Positions 34,672 through 43,503 of a stretch of 64,000 nt of DNA are shown here, piece by piece (the stretch's first letter is position 1; every line of letters begins with the position of its first letter). The position numbers and the translations under genes are program-made. The notes below the pieces were generated by a model. That model was not told where the DNA came from and made no database searches. It saw only the letters and a program-made list of their open reading frames with translations. The stretch is from Microbispora hainanensis. GTDB taxonomy: Bacteria; Actinomycetota; Actinomycetes; Streptosporangiales; Streptosporangiaceae. Location of the stretch: assembly GCF_036186745.1 (NCBI RefSeq), contig NZ_CP108086.1, forward strand, positions 4,774,001 through 4,838,000. The letters are read 5' to 3'.

Positions 34672-34821
34672 ATGCACAGTGACGCCGGGCGGTTGTGGGC
34701 CAGCCGGGAGCGGCCGTTCCCGATCGCGGCAGAGGAAGCGGGGGCGTGCCGTACGGCCGACGGCGACGATCTGCGCGAGCTGAGCCGGGCCATCGCGGAG
34801 CAGGAAGCCATTGCCGAGTGA
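34672..34821 (+). CDS. Small open reading frame of unknown function
   Basis: A 49-codon frame from ATG 34672 giving a Glu/Ala-rich helical peptide (RPFPIAAEEAGACR, RELSRAIAEQEAIAE) that reads like a real protein segment. The frame extends upstream to 34618. It may be a short intact gene or a relic of the same decayed regulator locus. No family recognised. Confidence 0.35.
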   Translation: MHSDAGRLWASRERPFPIAAEEAGACRTADGDDLRELSRAIAEQEAIAE

Positions 34822-35282
34822 GTGGTGCCACGACAGGGGAGCCGGCCTGGATCCACCTGATCTGCTTGGAATGAGGCGACAACGCGAAGGCCGGGCACCC
34901 GATATCCCTCGGTAGTCCCGGCCTCACTTCCGTACTCCAGGGAGCACGGCACGTCCCAGCATGTCTCACGCATGGTGACGATAAAAGCGCTGTTCGTTGA
35001 GGCGGAGGATCCGGGGCCTGCCTGCCGCCCTCTGCGTGCTTGCCCCGCGGCAGCGGTCGGGCAAGGGCCGGCCGATGACCGCACGAGTGGGGGAGAGCCT
35101 TGCGGCGCTGGAGATCTGAAGCCGTCGGTGTGTGGATTTGGCGGACAAATCCAAAGACTTCGCGGAAAATGTGATCACCGTGGCCGTACCGGCCGCGGTT
35201 GCCGCGGACCACGACGGCGCAGTGGGGTGAGGGCCACTGCGGAAGGGTGTCACCGCCGGCCCGGAACCGGCGCGGGACGCTC
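34822..35282. other. Spacer upstream of the nitric oxide synthase gene, with two inverted repeats
   Basis: No gene is supported. AGGCCGGG (34888-34895) with CCCGGCCT (34917-34924) could be a terminator. TGGATTTG (35133-35140) and CAAATCCA (35146-35153) are perfect 8-bp arms 5 bp apart, an A/T-rich palindrome that looks like an operator about 130 bp before the NOS start. Confidence 0.45.
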
Positions 35283-36248
35283 GTGAGCGCGAAGTGTGTG
35301 GCGGTCGTGCTGACTTGGCGAAAGACGAAGAAGACCCCGGCGCCCGTGCGCGCATGCGGGGAGAAGGCCGAAGGGAAGACCCCCGCACCCGTACGGGAGC
35401 GTGGGGAGGAGATCGACAGGCGGGAGGCGGAGGACTTCATCCGGCTCCACCATGCGGAAAATCCCGGTGCGGGCCCGGTGGATCTCCGGCTCCGGGAGGT
35501 CCTCTCGGAGATCGACCAGACCGGGACGTACACGCACACCACGAGCGAGCTGACCTTCGGCGCGCGGGTGGCGTGGCGCAACAGCAGCAGATGCATCGGG
35601 CGCCTGTACTGGAAGTCGCTGCAGGTGCGCGACCGGCGGCACATCGACACCGCCGACGGCGTGGCGGAAGAGTGCGTCGAGCATCTAAGGGCGGCCACCG
35701 GGAAGGGCAGGATCCGCCCCACGATCACGGTGTTCGCCCCCGACCGGCCGGGCGAACGGGCGCCGCGGATCCTCAACGACCAGCTCATCCGGTACGCCGG
35801 CTACACCCGCGAGGACGGCTCGGTGCTCGGCGACCCGGCCAACGCGGAGATCACCAGGCGGGCCCTGCGGATGGGCTGGCGGGGGGAGGGCACGAGGTTC
35901 GACGTCCTGCCGCTGGTCGTGGAGGCCAAGGGCGCCCTGATCATGCGCGAGGTGCCGGATGAGGTGGTCCTCGAGGTGCCGCTCCGGCATCCGGCCTTCC
36001 CGTGGTTCGCCGATCTCGGGCTGAAATGGCACGCGGTGCCGGCGATCTCCAACATGTCGCTGGAGATCGGCGGGGTCACCTATCCGTGCGCGCCGTTCAA
36101 CGGCTGGTACATGGGCACCGAGATCGGCGCGCGCAACCTCGCCGACCGGGATCGCTACGACCAGCTTCCGGTGGTCGCCGAGGGGCTCGGCCTCGACACC
36201 TCCCACGACCGCACGCTCTGGCGCGACCAGGCGCTGGTGGAGCTCAAT

Positions 36249-37176
36249 GAGCCAATTTCATCCTCGGGAGGCGTGTGCTACCCGATGGTTCTGAAGGACC
36301 GCGATGGCTTTGACCAGGTGGCCGGTCTTGCTCGGGCTACATCGCAGCTTGCGCAGGATGCGCCAACTCTTGAGCTGGGCGTTCGCGCGCTCACCAGGCC
36401 CGCGGAGCTTGGCGTGTGACCGGTTGGCCTGCTTTTGAGACTCGGGCTTGTTCCTGCCCTTGTACGGCGTGATCAGCACCTCGGCCCCGGCGCCCTGATA
36501 GGCCTTGTCGGCCAGGGTGATGATCCCGGCTTGGTCGAGCGCGCGCAGGATGCCCCAGATCCGGGCGGCGGTCAGGTCGTGGGTCTTGCCTGGCAGCGCA
36601 CCGGAGGTCCACACGATGGTCCCGTCCGGTCCCGCGATGACCTGCACGTTCATCCCATGCACGCGATGCTTGCCCGAGTAGTAGGGCCGGTCGGCCTTCA
36701 CTCGGTCGGTGCGGATGAGCGTGCCGTCCAAGACCAGGTAGTGCAGGCCGTCCTTCGTGGCCTTCCGCAGCGCCGTCGCCAGTTTCGGTGATCGAGCCGA
36801 CAGCAGGGCGACGGTTTCCTCCACATACCGCCACGCGGTGGCCGCCGACACTCCGAAACCCGCTCCGACCTCGGCGAATGTCTCGCCCTTGCGCAGATAG
36901 ACCAGCACCAGGAGCGCCTGCTGCCCGGGGTTGAGCCGCCGCCACGTCGATCCGATGGCCTTGCGCCGCCTGCGGATCAGTCCGGCCACGTAGTTCAGCG
37001 TTGAACGCGACAAATCGACGGCAGCACGATAGAACAGCACCCGAAGCTCCTGGCGATGACGGTGATGGTTGTGGTGATCAACCCGTCTACCAGGAGCTTC
37101 GCCACATCATGAGGAAAACCCGAGCATCGCGATCATGCTGTGACCGGCTTAGCCGCCCGGCGGATGAAAAACGTTC
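36249..37176 (-). mobile_element. IS5-family insertion sequence (ISL2-like), 928 bp
   Basis: Ends GAGCCAATTTCATCC (left) and, read inward from the right, GAACGTTTTTCATCC agree at 11 of 15 positions. The element is flanked by AAT at 36246-36248 and 37177-37179, a 3-bp target duplication of the ANT form I associate with the ISL2 group. It carries one transposase gene on the minus strand whose stop codon lies inside the left terminal repeat. Confidence 0.85.
36258..37040 (-). CDS. IS5-family DDE transposase
   Basis: Protein of 260 residues and apparently intact. The N-terminal helix-turn-helix (LNPGQQALLVLVYLRKGETFAEVGAGFGVSAATAWRYV) is followed by a DDE_Tnp_4-type catalytic domain: first Asp in LVLDGTLIRTDRV, second in ITLADKAYQGAGAEV, Glu in GPGERANAQLKSWRIL. 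GTG start at 37040. No frameshift or stop is seen, so the element may still be active. Confidence 0.93.
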   Translation of the reverse strand: MLFYRAAVDLSRSTLNYVAGLIRRRRKAIGSTWRRLNPGQQALLVLVYLRKGETFAEVGAGFGVSAATAWRYVEETVALLSARSPKLATALRKATKDGLHYLVLDGTLIRTDRVKADRPYYSGKHRVHGMNVQVIAGPDGTIVWTSGALPGKTHDLTAARIWGILRALDQAGIITLADKAYQGAGAEVLITPYKGRNKPESQKQANRSHAKLRGPGERANAQLKSWRILRKLRCSPSKTGHLVKAIAVLQNHRVAHASRG

Positions 37177-37464
37177 AATGTCGCCGTGCTGCACTCCTTC
37201 GCCGAGGACGGCGTCACCATCACCGACCACCACACCGAGGCGCGGCGCTTCCTGACCCATCTGGAGCGGGAGGAGCGCAGCGGGCGCGTCTGCCCGGCGG
37301 ACTGGTCGTGGATCGTGCCGCCCATGTCCGGCGCCGCGACGCCGGTCTTCCACCGCTACTACGACGACGTAGCGCTGACGCCGGCGTACGTCCACCGCCC
37401 TCCCCTGGCGTAGAACCGTGTAGAACTGTGTAGAACATAGTTCGGGTGAAGGGGAGTGCGTGCG

Positions 37465-38235
37465 ATGGTGGTGCTGTCCGAGGACGACGGGGGCGTGCGG
37501 ATCCTGACGTTCAACCGGCCCGAACGGCTGAACGCCTGGACCGCCGAGATGGGACGGCGCTACTTCGACCTGCTGGAGGAGGCCGACCGCGACCCGTCCG
37601 TACGGGCGATCGTGGTGACCGGCGCGGGGAAGGGCTTCTGCGCCGGGGCCGACTTCGCCGACCTGACGGCCATCCAGTCCGGCGAGTACGCAGACGAGCA
37701 GGATCCCCGGCCCAACACGTTCCCCACCACCCTGCGCACGCCGGTGGTCGCGGCGGTCAACGGCGCGTGCGCCGGCCTGGGGATGGTCCACGCGCTCGTC
37801 TGCGACGTGGTCGTGACCGCCGACGACGCCAAGTGGACGACGGCGTTCTCCCGGCGCGGCCTCGTCGCCGAGTATGGCCTCGGCTGGATCCTGCCCCGGC
37901 TGGCCGGGCAGGCGCGGGCGATGGACCTGCTGCTGTCCGGCCGGGTCTTCACCGGCGCGGAGGCGTGCGCCATGGGCCTCGCCGTACGCGCGGTGCCGGG
38001 GGAGCGGCTGCTCGCCGAGGCGGTCGCGTACGCGAAGGAGCTGGCCACCCAGTGTTCGCCCGCCTCGATGGCGATCATCAAGCGGCAGATCTGGGGCGGC
38101 TGGCAGGCGGGACTCGACGAGGCCAGGGACGAGGCCGTGCGGCTGATGACGGAGTCGTTCCGGCGGCCGGACTTCGCCGAGGGAGTGGCGAGCTTCCTCG
38201 AACGCCGGCCGCCGGACTTCCCGCCCCTGGCCTGA
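37465..38235 (+). CDS. Enoyl-CoA hydratase/isomerase family protein
   Basis: Crotonase-fold enzyme of 256 residues acting on acyl-CoA thioesters. Oxyanion-hole segments are GAGKGFCAGADFADL and VNGACAGLGMVHALVCDVVV; the C-terminal part has the usual ASMAIIKRQIWGG helix. The second catalytic Glu position around FSRRGLVAEYGLGWILP is compatible with hydratases. ATG 37465 is 10 nt after GGGGAG; a GTG at 37456 is also possible. It lies downstream of the broken NOS gene and is followed by a 15-bp tandem repeat; no partner beta-oxidation genes are adjacent. Confidence 0.92.
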   Translation: MVVLSEDDGGVRILTFNRPERLNAWTAEMGRRYFDLLEEADRDPSVRAIVVTGAGKGFCAGADFADLTAIQSGEYADEQDPRPNTFPTTLRTPVVAAVNGACAGLGMVHALVCDVVVTADDAKWTTAFSRRGLVAEYGLGWILPRLAGQARAMDLLLSGRVFTGAEACAMGLAVRAVPGERLLAEAVAYAKELATQCSPASMAIIKRQIWGGWQAGLDEARDEAVRLMTESFRRPDFAEGVASFLERRPPDFPPLA

Positions 38236-38260
38236 TCGTCCCCTGCCTGACCGCCCTGGT

Positions 38261-38335
38261 CTGATCGTCCCCGGTCTGATCGTTCCCGGTCTGATCGTTC
38301 CCGGTCTGATCGTTCCCGGTCTGATCGTTCCCGGT
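38261..38335. repeat. 15-bp tandem repeat, five units
   Basis: CTGATCGTTCCCGGT repeated four times perfectly, with a first unit differing by one base, between the convergent hydratase and galK stop codons. Partial units extend to 38344 and back to about 38232. Confidence 0.95.
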
Positions 38336-38346
38336 CTGATCGGGCG

Positions 38347-39468
38347 TCAGCGGACGCGGTGGGCGCCGGCCGCCGGGGTGGCCGGCAGGAACGTCGGCGC
38401 GGCCCAGCCGCGCCCGGCGTAGGCCTGTTCCACGGTGGAGCGCACCCGGTCCACCCGGTCGTCGGCGACGAGCGCGATGGCCGAGCCGCCGAAGCCGCCG
38501 CCGGTCATCCGCGCCCCGCGCGCGCCGCCCTTGATCGCGCCCTCCACCGCCACGTCGAGCTCCGGGCAGGAGACCTCGTACTGGTCCCGGAGGGACAGGT
38601 GCGAGGCGTTCAGCAGGGCGCCGATCTCCTGTACGGCTCCCGCGCGCAGCAGCCCGATGACGGCCTCGACGCGGTGGTTCTCGGTGACGACGTGCTGGGT
38701 GCGGGCCCGCTCGTCGCCGCTGAGCTTCGCCAGGGCCGCGGCGAGGTCGGTGATGTCCCGCAGCGACGGGACGCCGAGGTGCTTGGCCGCGTTCTCGCAG
38801 TCCTGGCGCCGCTTGGCGTACTGCCCGTCGGCCAGCTCGTGGTGCACGCCGGTGTTGATGATGAGGATCTGCATGCCGTACGCCGACAGGTCGAACGGCA
38901 CGGCGCGGCCGGCCAGCGAGCGGCAGTCGAGGAACAGCGCGTGCCCCTCCTTGCTCAGCACCGAGGCCGCCTGGTCCATGATCCCGCACGGCATGCCGAC
39001 GAACTCGTTCTCGGCCTTCTGGCACAGCCTGGCCAGCTCCATCGGCTCAAGGCCCAGGCCGTACAGGTCGTTCAGGGCGAGCGCGACGGAGACCTCCAGC
39101 GCCGCGCTGGAGGACAGCCCGGCGCCCTTGGGCACGTCGCCGTCGATCACGATGTCGGCGCCGCGCACCGGCAGCCCGGCGCCGCGCAGGGTCGCGACGA
39201 CCCCGGCGGGGTAGCGGGCCCAGCCCTCGGCCCGCTCGATGTCCTCCAGCACCTGCGCCTGGCCGGGGGCCTGGAGCGAGGAGATCCGGACGGTGAGGTC
39301 ATCGCGGGGGCCGACGGCCGCGGTGACGCCCCACGGCACCGCGAACGGCAGCACGAAGCCGTCGTTGTAGTCGGTGTGCTCCCCGATCAGGTTGACCCTG
39401 CCGGGCGCGTGCCAGACCCCGGCGGGCTCGCCGCCGTACGCCGCACGGAAAGCGTCAATAACGCGCAT
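38347..39468 (-). CDS. galK: Galactokinase
   Basis: GHMP kinase of 373 residues that phosphorylates galactose at C1 with ATP, the first committed step of the Leloir pathway. Signatures: PGRVNLIGEHTDYNDGFVLP (galactokinase signature), the GHMP ATP-binding motif PKGAGLSSSAALEVS, and MTGGGFGGSAIAL near the C-terminus. ATG 39468 has GAGGAG 9 nt upstream. No galT or galE is adjacent, so it is detached from its pathway here. A terminator separates it from the upstream catalase gene. Confidence 0.96.
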   Translation of the reverse strand: MRVIDAFRAAYGGEPAGVWHAPGRVNLIGEHTDYNDGFVLPFAVPWGVTAAVGPRDDLTVRISSLQAPGQAQVLEDIERAEGWARYPAGVVATLRGAGLPVRGADIVIDGDVPKGAGLSSSAALEVSVALALNDLYGLGLEPMELARLCQKAENEFVGMPCGIMDQAASVLSKEGHALFLDCRSLAGRAVPFDLSAYGMQILIINTGVHHELADGQYAKRRQDCENAAKHLGVPSLRDITDLAAALAKLSGDERARTQHVVTENHRVEAVIGLLRAGAVQEIGALLNASHLSLRDQYEVSCPELDVAVEGAIKGGARGARMTGGGFGGSAIALVADDRVDRVRSTVEQAYAGRGWAAPTFLPATPAAGAHRVR

Positions 39469-39531
39469 AGTCGCACACTCCTCAACATCGCAGCCTTCCC
39501 GTAGGGTAGCGGCCACGCGGGTGCGGACGTG

Positions 39532-39568
39532 CCAGGGCCCGGCTCGGAACCTCCGGGCCGGGCCCTGG
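39532..39568 (-). terminator. Terminator of the catalase gene
   Basis: A perfect 12-bp stem CCAGGGCCCGGC with GCCGGGCCCTGG, 17 nt beyond the catalase stop codon. Confidence 0.85.
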
Positions 39569-39584
39569 TCCTGCACGGCCGGTC

Positions 39585-41246
39585 TCAGGCGGCGGGTACG
39601 GTGGCCCGCTCGTCGGGGACGCAGTGCGTCATCTTCAGGCCCGAGACGTCGCGCGGGCCGTTCTTGCCGAGGTTGGCCAGGCGCTCCCTGTCCTCGTCGG
39701 TCAGGTCCTGGCTCGCGAGCGGCTCCAGGTGCTTGACGTCGTCCGGCGTGATGCCGAGCCCCTCGCCGACGCGCAGCCCGAGGTCGTCCTCGACCAGCAG
39801 GAAGTGCCAGACCATGCGCTCCTGGATGGGCCGGTCGCACTCCGACAGCTTGGCGGTCAGGTTCTCCACCAGGTCGTCGCGCTCCCACTGCTCCATGAGC
39901 AGGTAGCGCTGGCCCGCCTGCTTGTAGTCGTTGGTCCGCGGGATGCGCTTGCGGGTGAGCCTGCCGATGATCTGCGGGCCCTGCTCGTCGTGTGCCGGGC
40001 CCTGCCCCTCGCGCAGCCCGCCGGTGATGGACGGCTCGTAGTTGACGTGCGGGTTCTCGCCCGCCCGGTCCTGGTGGTAGGTCATGAAGCCGTCGCGCTG
40101 GTTGGTCCGCACGTCGGCGTTCCTGGCCTGGTTGACCGGCAACTGCAGGTAGTTCGGCCCGACGCGGTAGCGCTGGGTGTCGCTGTAGGAGAACGTGCGG
40201 CCCACCAGCATCTTGTCGTCGGAGAAGTCCAGTCCGTCGACGAGGACGCCGGTGCCGAACGAGATCTGCTCGTTCTCGGCGAAGACGTTGTCCACGTTGC
40301 GGTCGAGGACCATCCGGCCGACCGGCTTGGCCGGGAAGATCTCCTCCGGCCAGACCTTGGTGTCGTCGAGCGGGTCGAAGTCCAGCTCGGGGTGCTCGTC
40401 GTCGCTCATCATCTGGACGAGCAGCTCCCACTCCGGATAGTCGCCGCGCTCGATGGCGTCGTGCAGGTCCTTCGTGGCGTGACCCAGCTCGTGGGCCTGG
40501 ATGCGCGCGGCGTCCTCGGCCGTCATGCTCCTGACCCCCTGCTTGGGCATCCAGTGATACTTCACGAGCATGGTGTCGCCCTGCTCGTTGACCCACCTGT
40601 AGGTGTTCACCCCGAAGCCCTGCATGTGCCGGTAGTCCGCCGGGATGCCCCGCGGGCTGAACAGGTTGACGAGCATGTGCATGCTCTCGGGCGTCTGCGA
40701 CATGAAGTCGAAGATCCGGTTCGCCTCCTGCCGGAACGTGACCGGGTCGGGCTTCAGCGCGTGGATCACGTCGGGAAACTTGATGGCGTCGCGGATGAAG
40801 AACACCGCGAGGTTGTTCCCGACGAGGTCCCAGTTGCCGTCCTCGGTGTAGAACTTCACCGCGAAGCCGCGCGGGTCGCGGGCGCACTCGGAGGAGTCGC
40901 GCCCACCGATCACGGTCGAGAACCGCACCGCGACGTCGGTGCGCTTGCCGGCCTCCTGGAACAGCTTCGCCCTGGTGAACCGGGAGATCGGCTCGTCGCC
41001 CCACCTGCCGTACGCCTCGAAGAAGCCGTACGACGTCGTGCCGCGCGCGTGCACCACCCGTTCCGGGATGCGCTCCCGGTCGAAGTGACTGATCTTCTCC
41101 AGGAACTGGTAGTTCTCGAGAGTGGCCGGGCCGCGCGCGCCGACCGTCCGCTGGTTCTGGTTGTCGTAGACCGGGTGCCCTTGACGGTTGGTCAGCACCG
41201 GGCGCTCGTCTCCGGGCTCCGGTCCCTTGCTCGACACGTCCGTCAT
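39585..41246 (-). CDS. katA: Monofunctional haem catalase
   Basis: Decomposes hydrogen peroxide. Protein of 553 residues of the catalase superfamily: active-site His in [20 protein letters not shown], Asn in [19 protein letters not shown], proximal Tyr region [21 protein letters not shown], and an NADPH-binding-type C-terminal part. Length and the unextended C-terminus place it with small-subunit (clade 3) catalases. ATG 41246 has GAGAGGAG; its promoter is overlaid by a palindrome, so peroxide- or metal-dependent repression is likely, but no Fur/PerR gene is adjacent. Confidence 0.96.
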   Translation of the reverse strand: MTDVSSKGPEPGDERPVLTNRQGHPVYDNQNQRTVGARGPATLENYQFLEKISHFDRERIPERVVHARGTTSYGFFEAYGRWGDEPISRFTRAKLFQEAGKRTDVAVRFSTVIGGRDSSECARDPRGFAVKFYTEDGNWDLVGNNLAVFFIRDAIKFPDVIHALKPDPVTFRQEANRIFDFMSQTPESMHMLVNLFSPRGIPADYRHMQGFGVNTYRWVNEQGDTMLVKYHWMPKQGVRSMTAEDAARIQAHELGHATKDLHDAIERGDYPEWELLVQMMSDDEHPELDFDPLDDTKVWPEEIFPAKPVGRMVLDRNVDNVFAENEQISFGTGVLVDGLDFSDDKMLVGRTFSYSDTQRYRVGPNYLQLPVNQARNADVRTNQRDGFMTYHQDRAGENPHVNYEPSITGGLREGQGPAHDEQGPQIIGRLTRKRIPRTNDYKQAGQRYLLMEQWERDDLVENLTAKLSECDRPIQERMVWHFLLVEDDLGLRVGEGLGITPDDVKHLEPLASQDLTDEDRERLANLGKNGPRDVSGLKMTHCVPDERATVPAA

Positions 41247-41264
41247 GGGACGGCTCCTCTCGCT

Positions 41265-41298
41265 ATTTGATCTCAAATGAGGTGTTTTTCCTCTTCAA
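41265..41298 (-). promoter_or_regulatory. katA promoter with overlapping palindrome
   Basis: On the minus strand TTGAAG (41293-41298) and TGAGAT (41270-41275) are 17 bp apart. The palindrome ATTTGA-tc-TCAAAT (41265-41278) covers the -10 box, as expected for a repressor site. Confidence 0.6.
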
Positions 41299-41387
41299 GA
41301 CTCCCCTTTCCGCTTTTTGTCGGGGTATTCGTGCCGGTGGCCGTGGGCTTCCGGCGGTGGGCACGGTCCGTCCCGCGCACCGCCGGA

Positions 41388-41439
41388 GCCCTGGAGGGCC
41401 GCCCTGGAGGGCCGCCCTGGAGGGCCGCCCTGGGAGGCG
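41388..41439. repeat. 13-bp tandem repeat, four units
   Basis: Three perfect copies of GCCCTGGAGGGCC plus a degenerate fourth and a partial fifth, just beyond the 3' end of the VOC gene (stop at 41463, minus strand). Each unit is itself nearly palindromic. Confidence 0.92.
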
Positions 41440-41462
41440 GCCCTCGGAGGCGGTGCAGTGCC

Positions 41463-41885
41463 TCACCCCGTGGCGGTTCCCTTCCGCGGCTCGCCGCGGT
41501 AGGTGCCGAACGACCAGAGGTTGTCCTCGATGTCGCGTACGGCGAACTCGCGGGAGCCGTAATCGGTGTCGTGCAGTTCCTGGACGACCCGCGCCCCCGC
41601 CGCCGTCGCCCGCGCGAACAACGCGTCCGGATCGTCGGTCACGGCGTACGCGCCGAACGAGCCGGGCGTGAGGTTCCACTTGTCGTCGGGCGTGTCCCGG
41701 ACCGAGCCCAGCATGATCCCGCCGCCGTGCGGCCAGGAGAGCTGGGCGTGGTCGACCCGGTCGCCCTCGCCGTAGACGGCGGTCTCCTCGAAACCGAACG
41801 CCTCGGCGAGGAAGGCGATCAGGGCGCGTGCGTCCCTGGCCCGCAGCGTGGGCCAGACCTGTGGTGCCGGTGTGGTGTCGTTCAT
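41463..41885 (-). CDS. VOC/glyoxalase family protein
   Basis: Protein of 140 residues with paired beta-alpha-beta-beta-beta units: VWPTLRARDARALIAFLAEAFGFEETAVY ... QLSWPHGGGIMLGSV and YAVTDDPDALFARATAAGARVVQELHDTDYGSREFAVRDIEDNLWSFGTY. Likely roles are lactoylglutathione-lyase-like chemistry or resistance by sequestration; substrate unknown. Its ATG overlaps the stop of the AraC-family gene (ATGA), so the two are coupled. Confidence 0.9.
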   Translation of the reverse strand: MNDTTPAPQVWPTLRARDARALIAFLAEAFGFEETAVYGEGDRVDHAQLSWPHGGGIMLGSVRDTPDDKWNLTPGSFGAYAVTDDPDALFARATAAGARVVQELHDTDYGSREFAVRDIEDNLWSFGTYRGEPRKGTATG

Positions 41886-42772
41886 GCCACCGAGTCTGGC
41901 GAGCCGTCCCCCTGCCCGGCTTGTACGTTTCGGAACTGCACGCCGTCTTCGGCCAGCCACCGGCTGGGGGAGCACCCGGCGAGGGCGCCGAACTCGCGGG
42001 CGAGATGCGCCTGGTCGTAGAACCCGCACGCGGCCGCGGCGTCGGCCAGGGTGAGCCGCCGCCCGGACGCCGCCGCCCGCTGGATCAGACGGCGGGCCCG
42101 GTCGAACCGTACGACCCGCGCCGCCTCCTTGGGGGACAGGCCGATCTCCTCCCGGAACCGGCCGTTGAGGTGCCTGGCGCTCCAGCCGGTCTCGCGGGCG
42201 AGACCGGACACGGTGACCTGCCCGCCGGTGGTGAGCATCCGCCGCCAGGCCCGCGCCACCTCGGCCGGGTGCGCCCGGGTGGGGCGGGCCTGCCGGGACA
42301 GGACCGCGTCGAGGACCGCGAAGCGCTCGTCCCAGCCGGGCGCCTCCAGCAGACGTTCGCGCAGCTCGCCCGCGAGCCTGCCGAGCACCTCGCCGCCGTC
42401 GAGGTCGAGCCCGGACAGCTCCCCGGCCGGCAGCCCGAGCAGGGCCCGTGCGCCGAGCGGCGTCAGCGCGAGCTGAACGCCCGACTGCCGCCCGTCGTGC
42501 GTGATCAGCGCGGGGGTGGTGTGCAGGCCGCCGACCAGCGTGTCGTACGACCCGGGCGGGGTGCGCGGATCGGGGTGCGCCGCGACGACGAGCGGGTCGT
42601 CGAGCGTGACGATCATCGTCAGGTAGGGCGACGGCAGGCCGCGGTGCGTGGCCGGCGGGACTCCGGCCTCGCGGTAGCCGCTGTACCACGCGACCAGCGG
42701 ACGCAGCGCGGGCGCGGGCCGCCGGCGCAGGTAGCACGGCTCGTCGTGCCCGCCGGTTTCCGCCGCCGTCAT
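41882..42772 (-). CDS. AraC family transcriptional regulator
   Basis: Protein of 296 residues: a variable N-terminal sensing domain and a C-terminal AraC/XylS double helix-turn-helix (VTVSGLARETGWSARHLNGRFREEIGLSPKEAARVVRF and LTLADAAAACGFYDQAHLAREFGALAGCSPSRWLAED). The DUF6597-like N-terminus (ALRPLVAWYSGYRE) is common in actinomycete AraC proteins encoded with VOC proteins. It is the first gene of a two-gene unit with the VOC gene. Confidence 0.92.
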   Translation of the reverse strand: MTAAETGGHDEPCYLRRRPAPALRPLVAWYSGYREAGVPPATHRGLPSPYLTMIVTLDDPLVVAAHPDPRTPPGSYDTLVGGLHTTPALITHDGRQSGVQLALTPLGARALLGLPAGELSGLDLDGGEVLGRLAGELRERLLEAPGWDERFAVLDAVLSRQARPTRAHPAEVARAWRRMLTTGGQVTVSGLARETGWSARHLNGRFREEIGLSPKEAARVVRFDRARRLIQRAAASGRRLTLADAAAACGFYDQAHLAREFGALAGCSPSRWLAEDGVQFRNVQAGQGDGSPDSVA

Positions 42773-42839
42773 CGCCCGCGCCTCCCTTCCGCCCTCCAGT
42801 GTCCACGAAAGGGGAGCGCGGCGGCGACGGCCGTCGCCG

Positions 42840-42905
42840 TTATGAGTGGGCGGGCCGGTCGAGGTCGGACAGGTCGAGCACGAAGCGGTAGCGGGCGTCG
42901 CCGCG
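42840..42905 (-). pseudogene. 3' scrap of an alcohol dehydrogenase-type gene (probable)
   Basis: The minus strand ends ...GDARYRFVLDLSDLDRPAHS with a stop at 42840. The RYRFVLDL-type ending resembles the C-termini of zinc-type alcohol dehydrogenases (YahK-like proteins end in RYRFVID-type sequence). Only about 20 codons remain before the reading becomes that of a truncated TetR gene on the other strand. Confidence 0.4.
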
Positions 42906-42906
42906 G

Positions 42907-43299
42907 GTGATCGCCGACCGCGCCGACCGGCTCATGGACGCCGTCGAATTCGACGCCGACGACCTGCCCGGCTGGGCCGTGCGGATGTACGACGAGAACC
43001 TGCGCCATCCCGAACTGGTCCGCCTCGTGGCCTGGCTGCGGCTGGAACGACGTCCGACGGGACGCCTCGCCGATCCTTCCGGCGACGAGCCGAAGCTCGC
43101 CGCCATCGCCGCCGCCCAGGCCGCCGGACGGCTCCGCCAGGGCGACCCCTCCGACCTGCTGACCCTGGTCATCGCCATGGCCTGTGCCTGGTCCCCGACG
43201 AGCAGCGTCTACGTCGCCACCGCGGATGAGCCCGCCGCCGACCACGAGCGCCGCCGGGCACTCCTGCGCGAGTGCGTCGCCCGCGCCGTCGCTCCCTGA
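42907..43299 (+). pseudogene. TetR-family regulator lacking its DNA-binding domain
   Basis: A 130-codon frame whose product matches the C-terminal half of TetR regulators: DRADRLMDAVEFDADDLPGWAVRMYDENLRHPELVRLVAWLRLERR, then an Ala-rich helical end. No helix-turn-helix precedes it; the sequence upstream belongs to the fragment on the opposite strand. A deletion that removed the 5' halves of two convergent-facing genes explains both. It could still be translated from GTG/ATG codons near 42907 but cannot bind DNA in the usual way. Confidence 0.7.
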
Positions 43300-43304
43300 C
43301 CGCC

Positions 43305-43374
43305 GGCACTCGTCAGGCGGCACTCGTCAGGCGGCACCGGTCGGACGGCACGGGTCGGACGGCACGGGGCGGCT
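43305..43374. repeat. 14-bp tandem repeat, five units
   Basis: Two copies of GGCACTCGTCAGGC followed by three related units (GGCACCGGTCGGAC type), starting 5 bp after the TetR-remnant stop. A further imperfect duplication around GGCGATCGGTCAGG fills 43437-43510 up to the HPr stop. Confidence 0.9.
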
Positions 43375-43503
43375 CGCGCGGCAACGGCGATCCCGGCTCG
43401 ATGCGCGCCGAGCCCGCCGCCGACGCCGGGGTCTGTGGCGATCGGTCAGGTGGCCCGGCGTCCGTGGCATCTACGGCGACCGGCCGGGTGGTCCGGCGAT
43501 CGG

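Larger units (their letters stand above)
35283..37413 (+). pseudogene. nos: Bacterial nitric oxide synthase oxygenase, interrupted by an insertion sequence
   Basis: NOS oxygenase makes NO from arginine using haem and tetrahydropterin. The 5' part (35283-36248) has the family core: AEDFIRLHHAENP, the haem-ligand Cys in VAWRNSSRCIGRLYW, the substrate/pterin region PFNGWYMGTEIGARNLADRD, and ends in DQALVELN. The 3' part (37180-37413) continues VAVLHSFAEDGVTITDHHTE, CPADWSWIVPPMSG and TPVFHRYYDD to the stop. Removing 36249-37179 joins ELN to VAVLHSF in frame with no other lesion, so the gene was intact until a recent insertion. The start is uncertain; GTG 35283 is provisional, and the N-terminus has a duplicated KTPAPVR. 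Confidence 0.9.

Noticed and set aside
39624-41270. Plus-strand frame of 548 codons antisense to the catalase gene
   Set aside because: It mirrors third-position GC of katA and has no domain; the minus-strand catalase motifs are complete.
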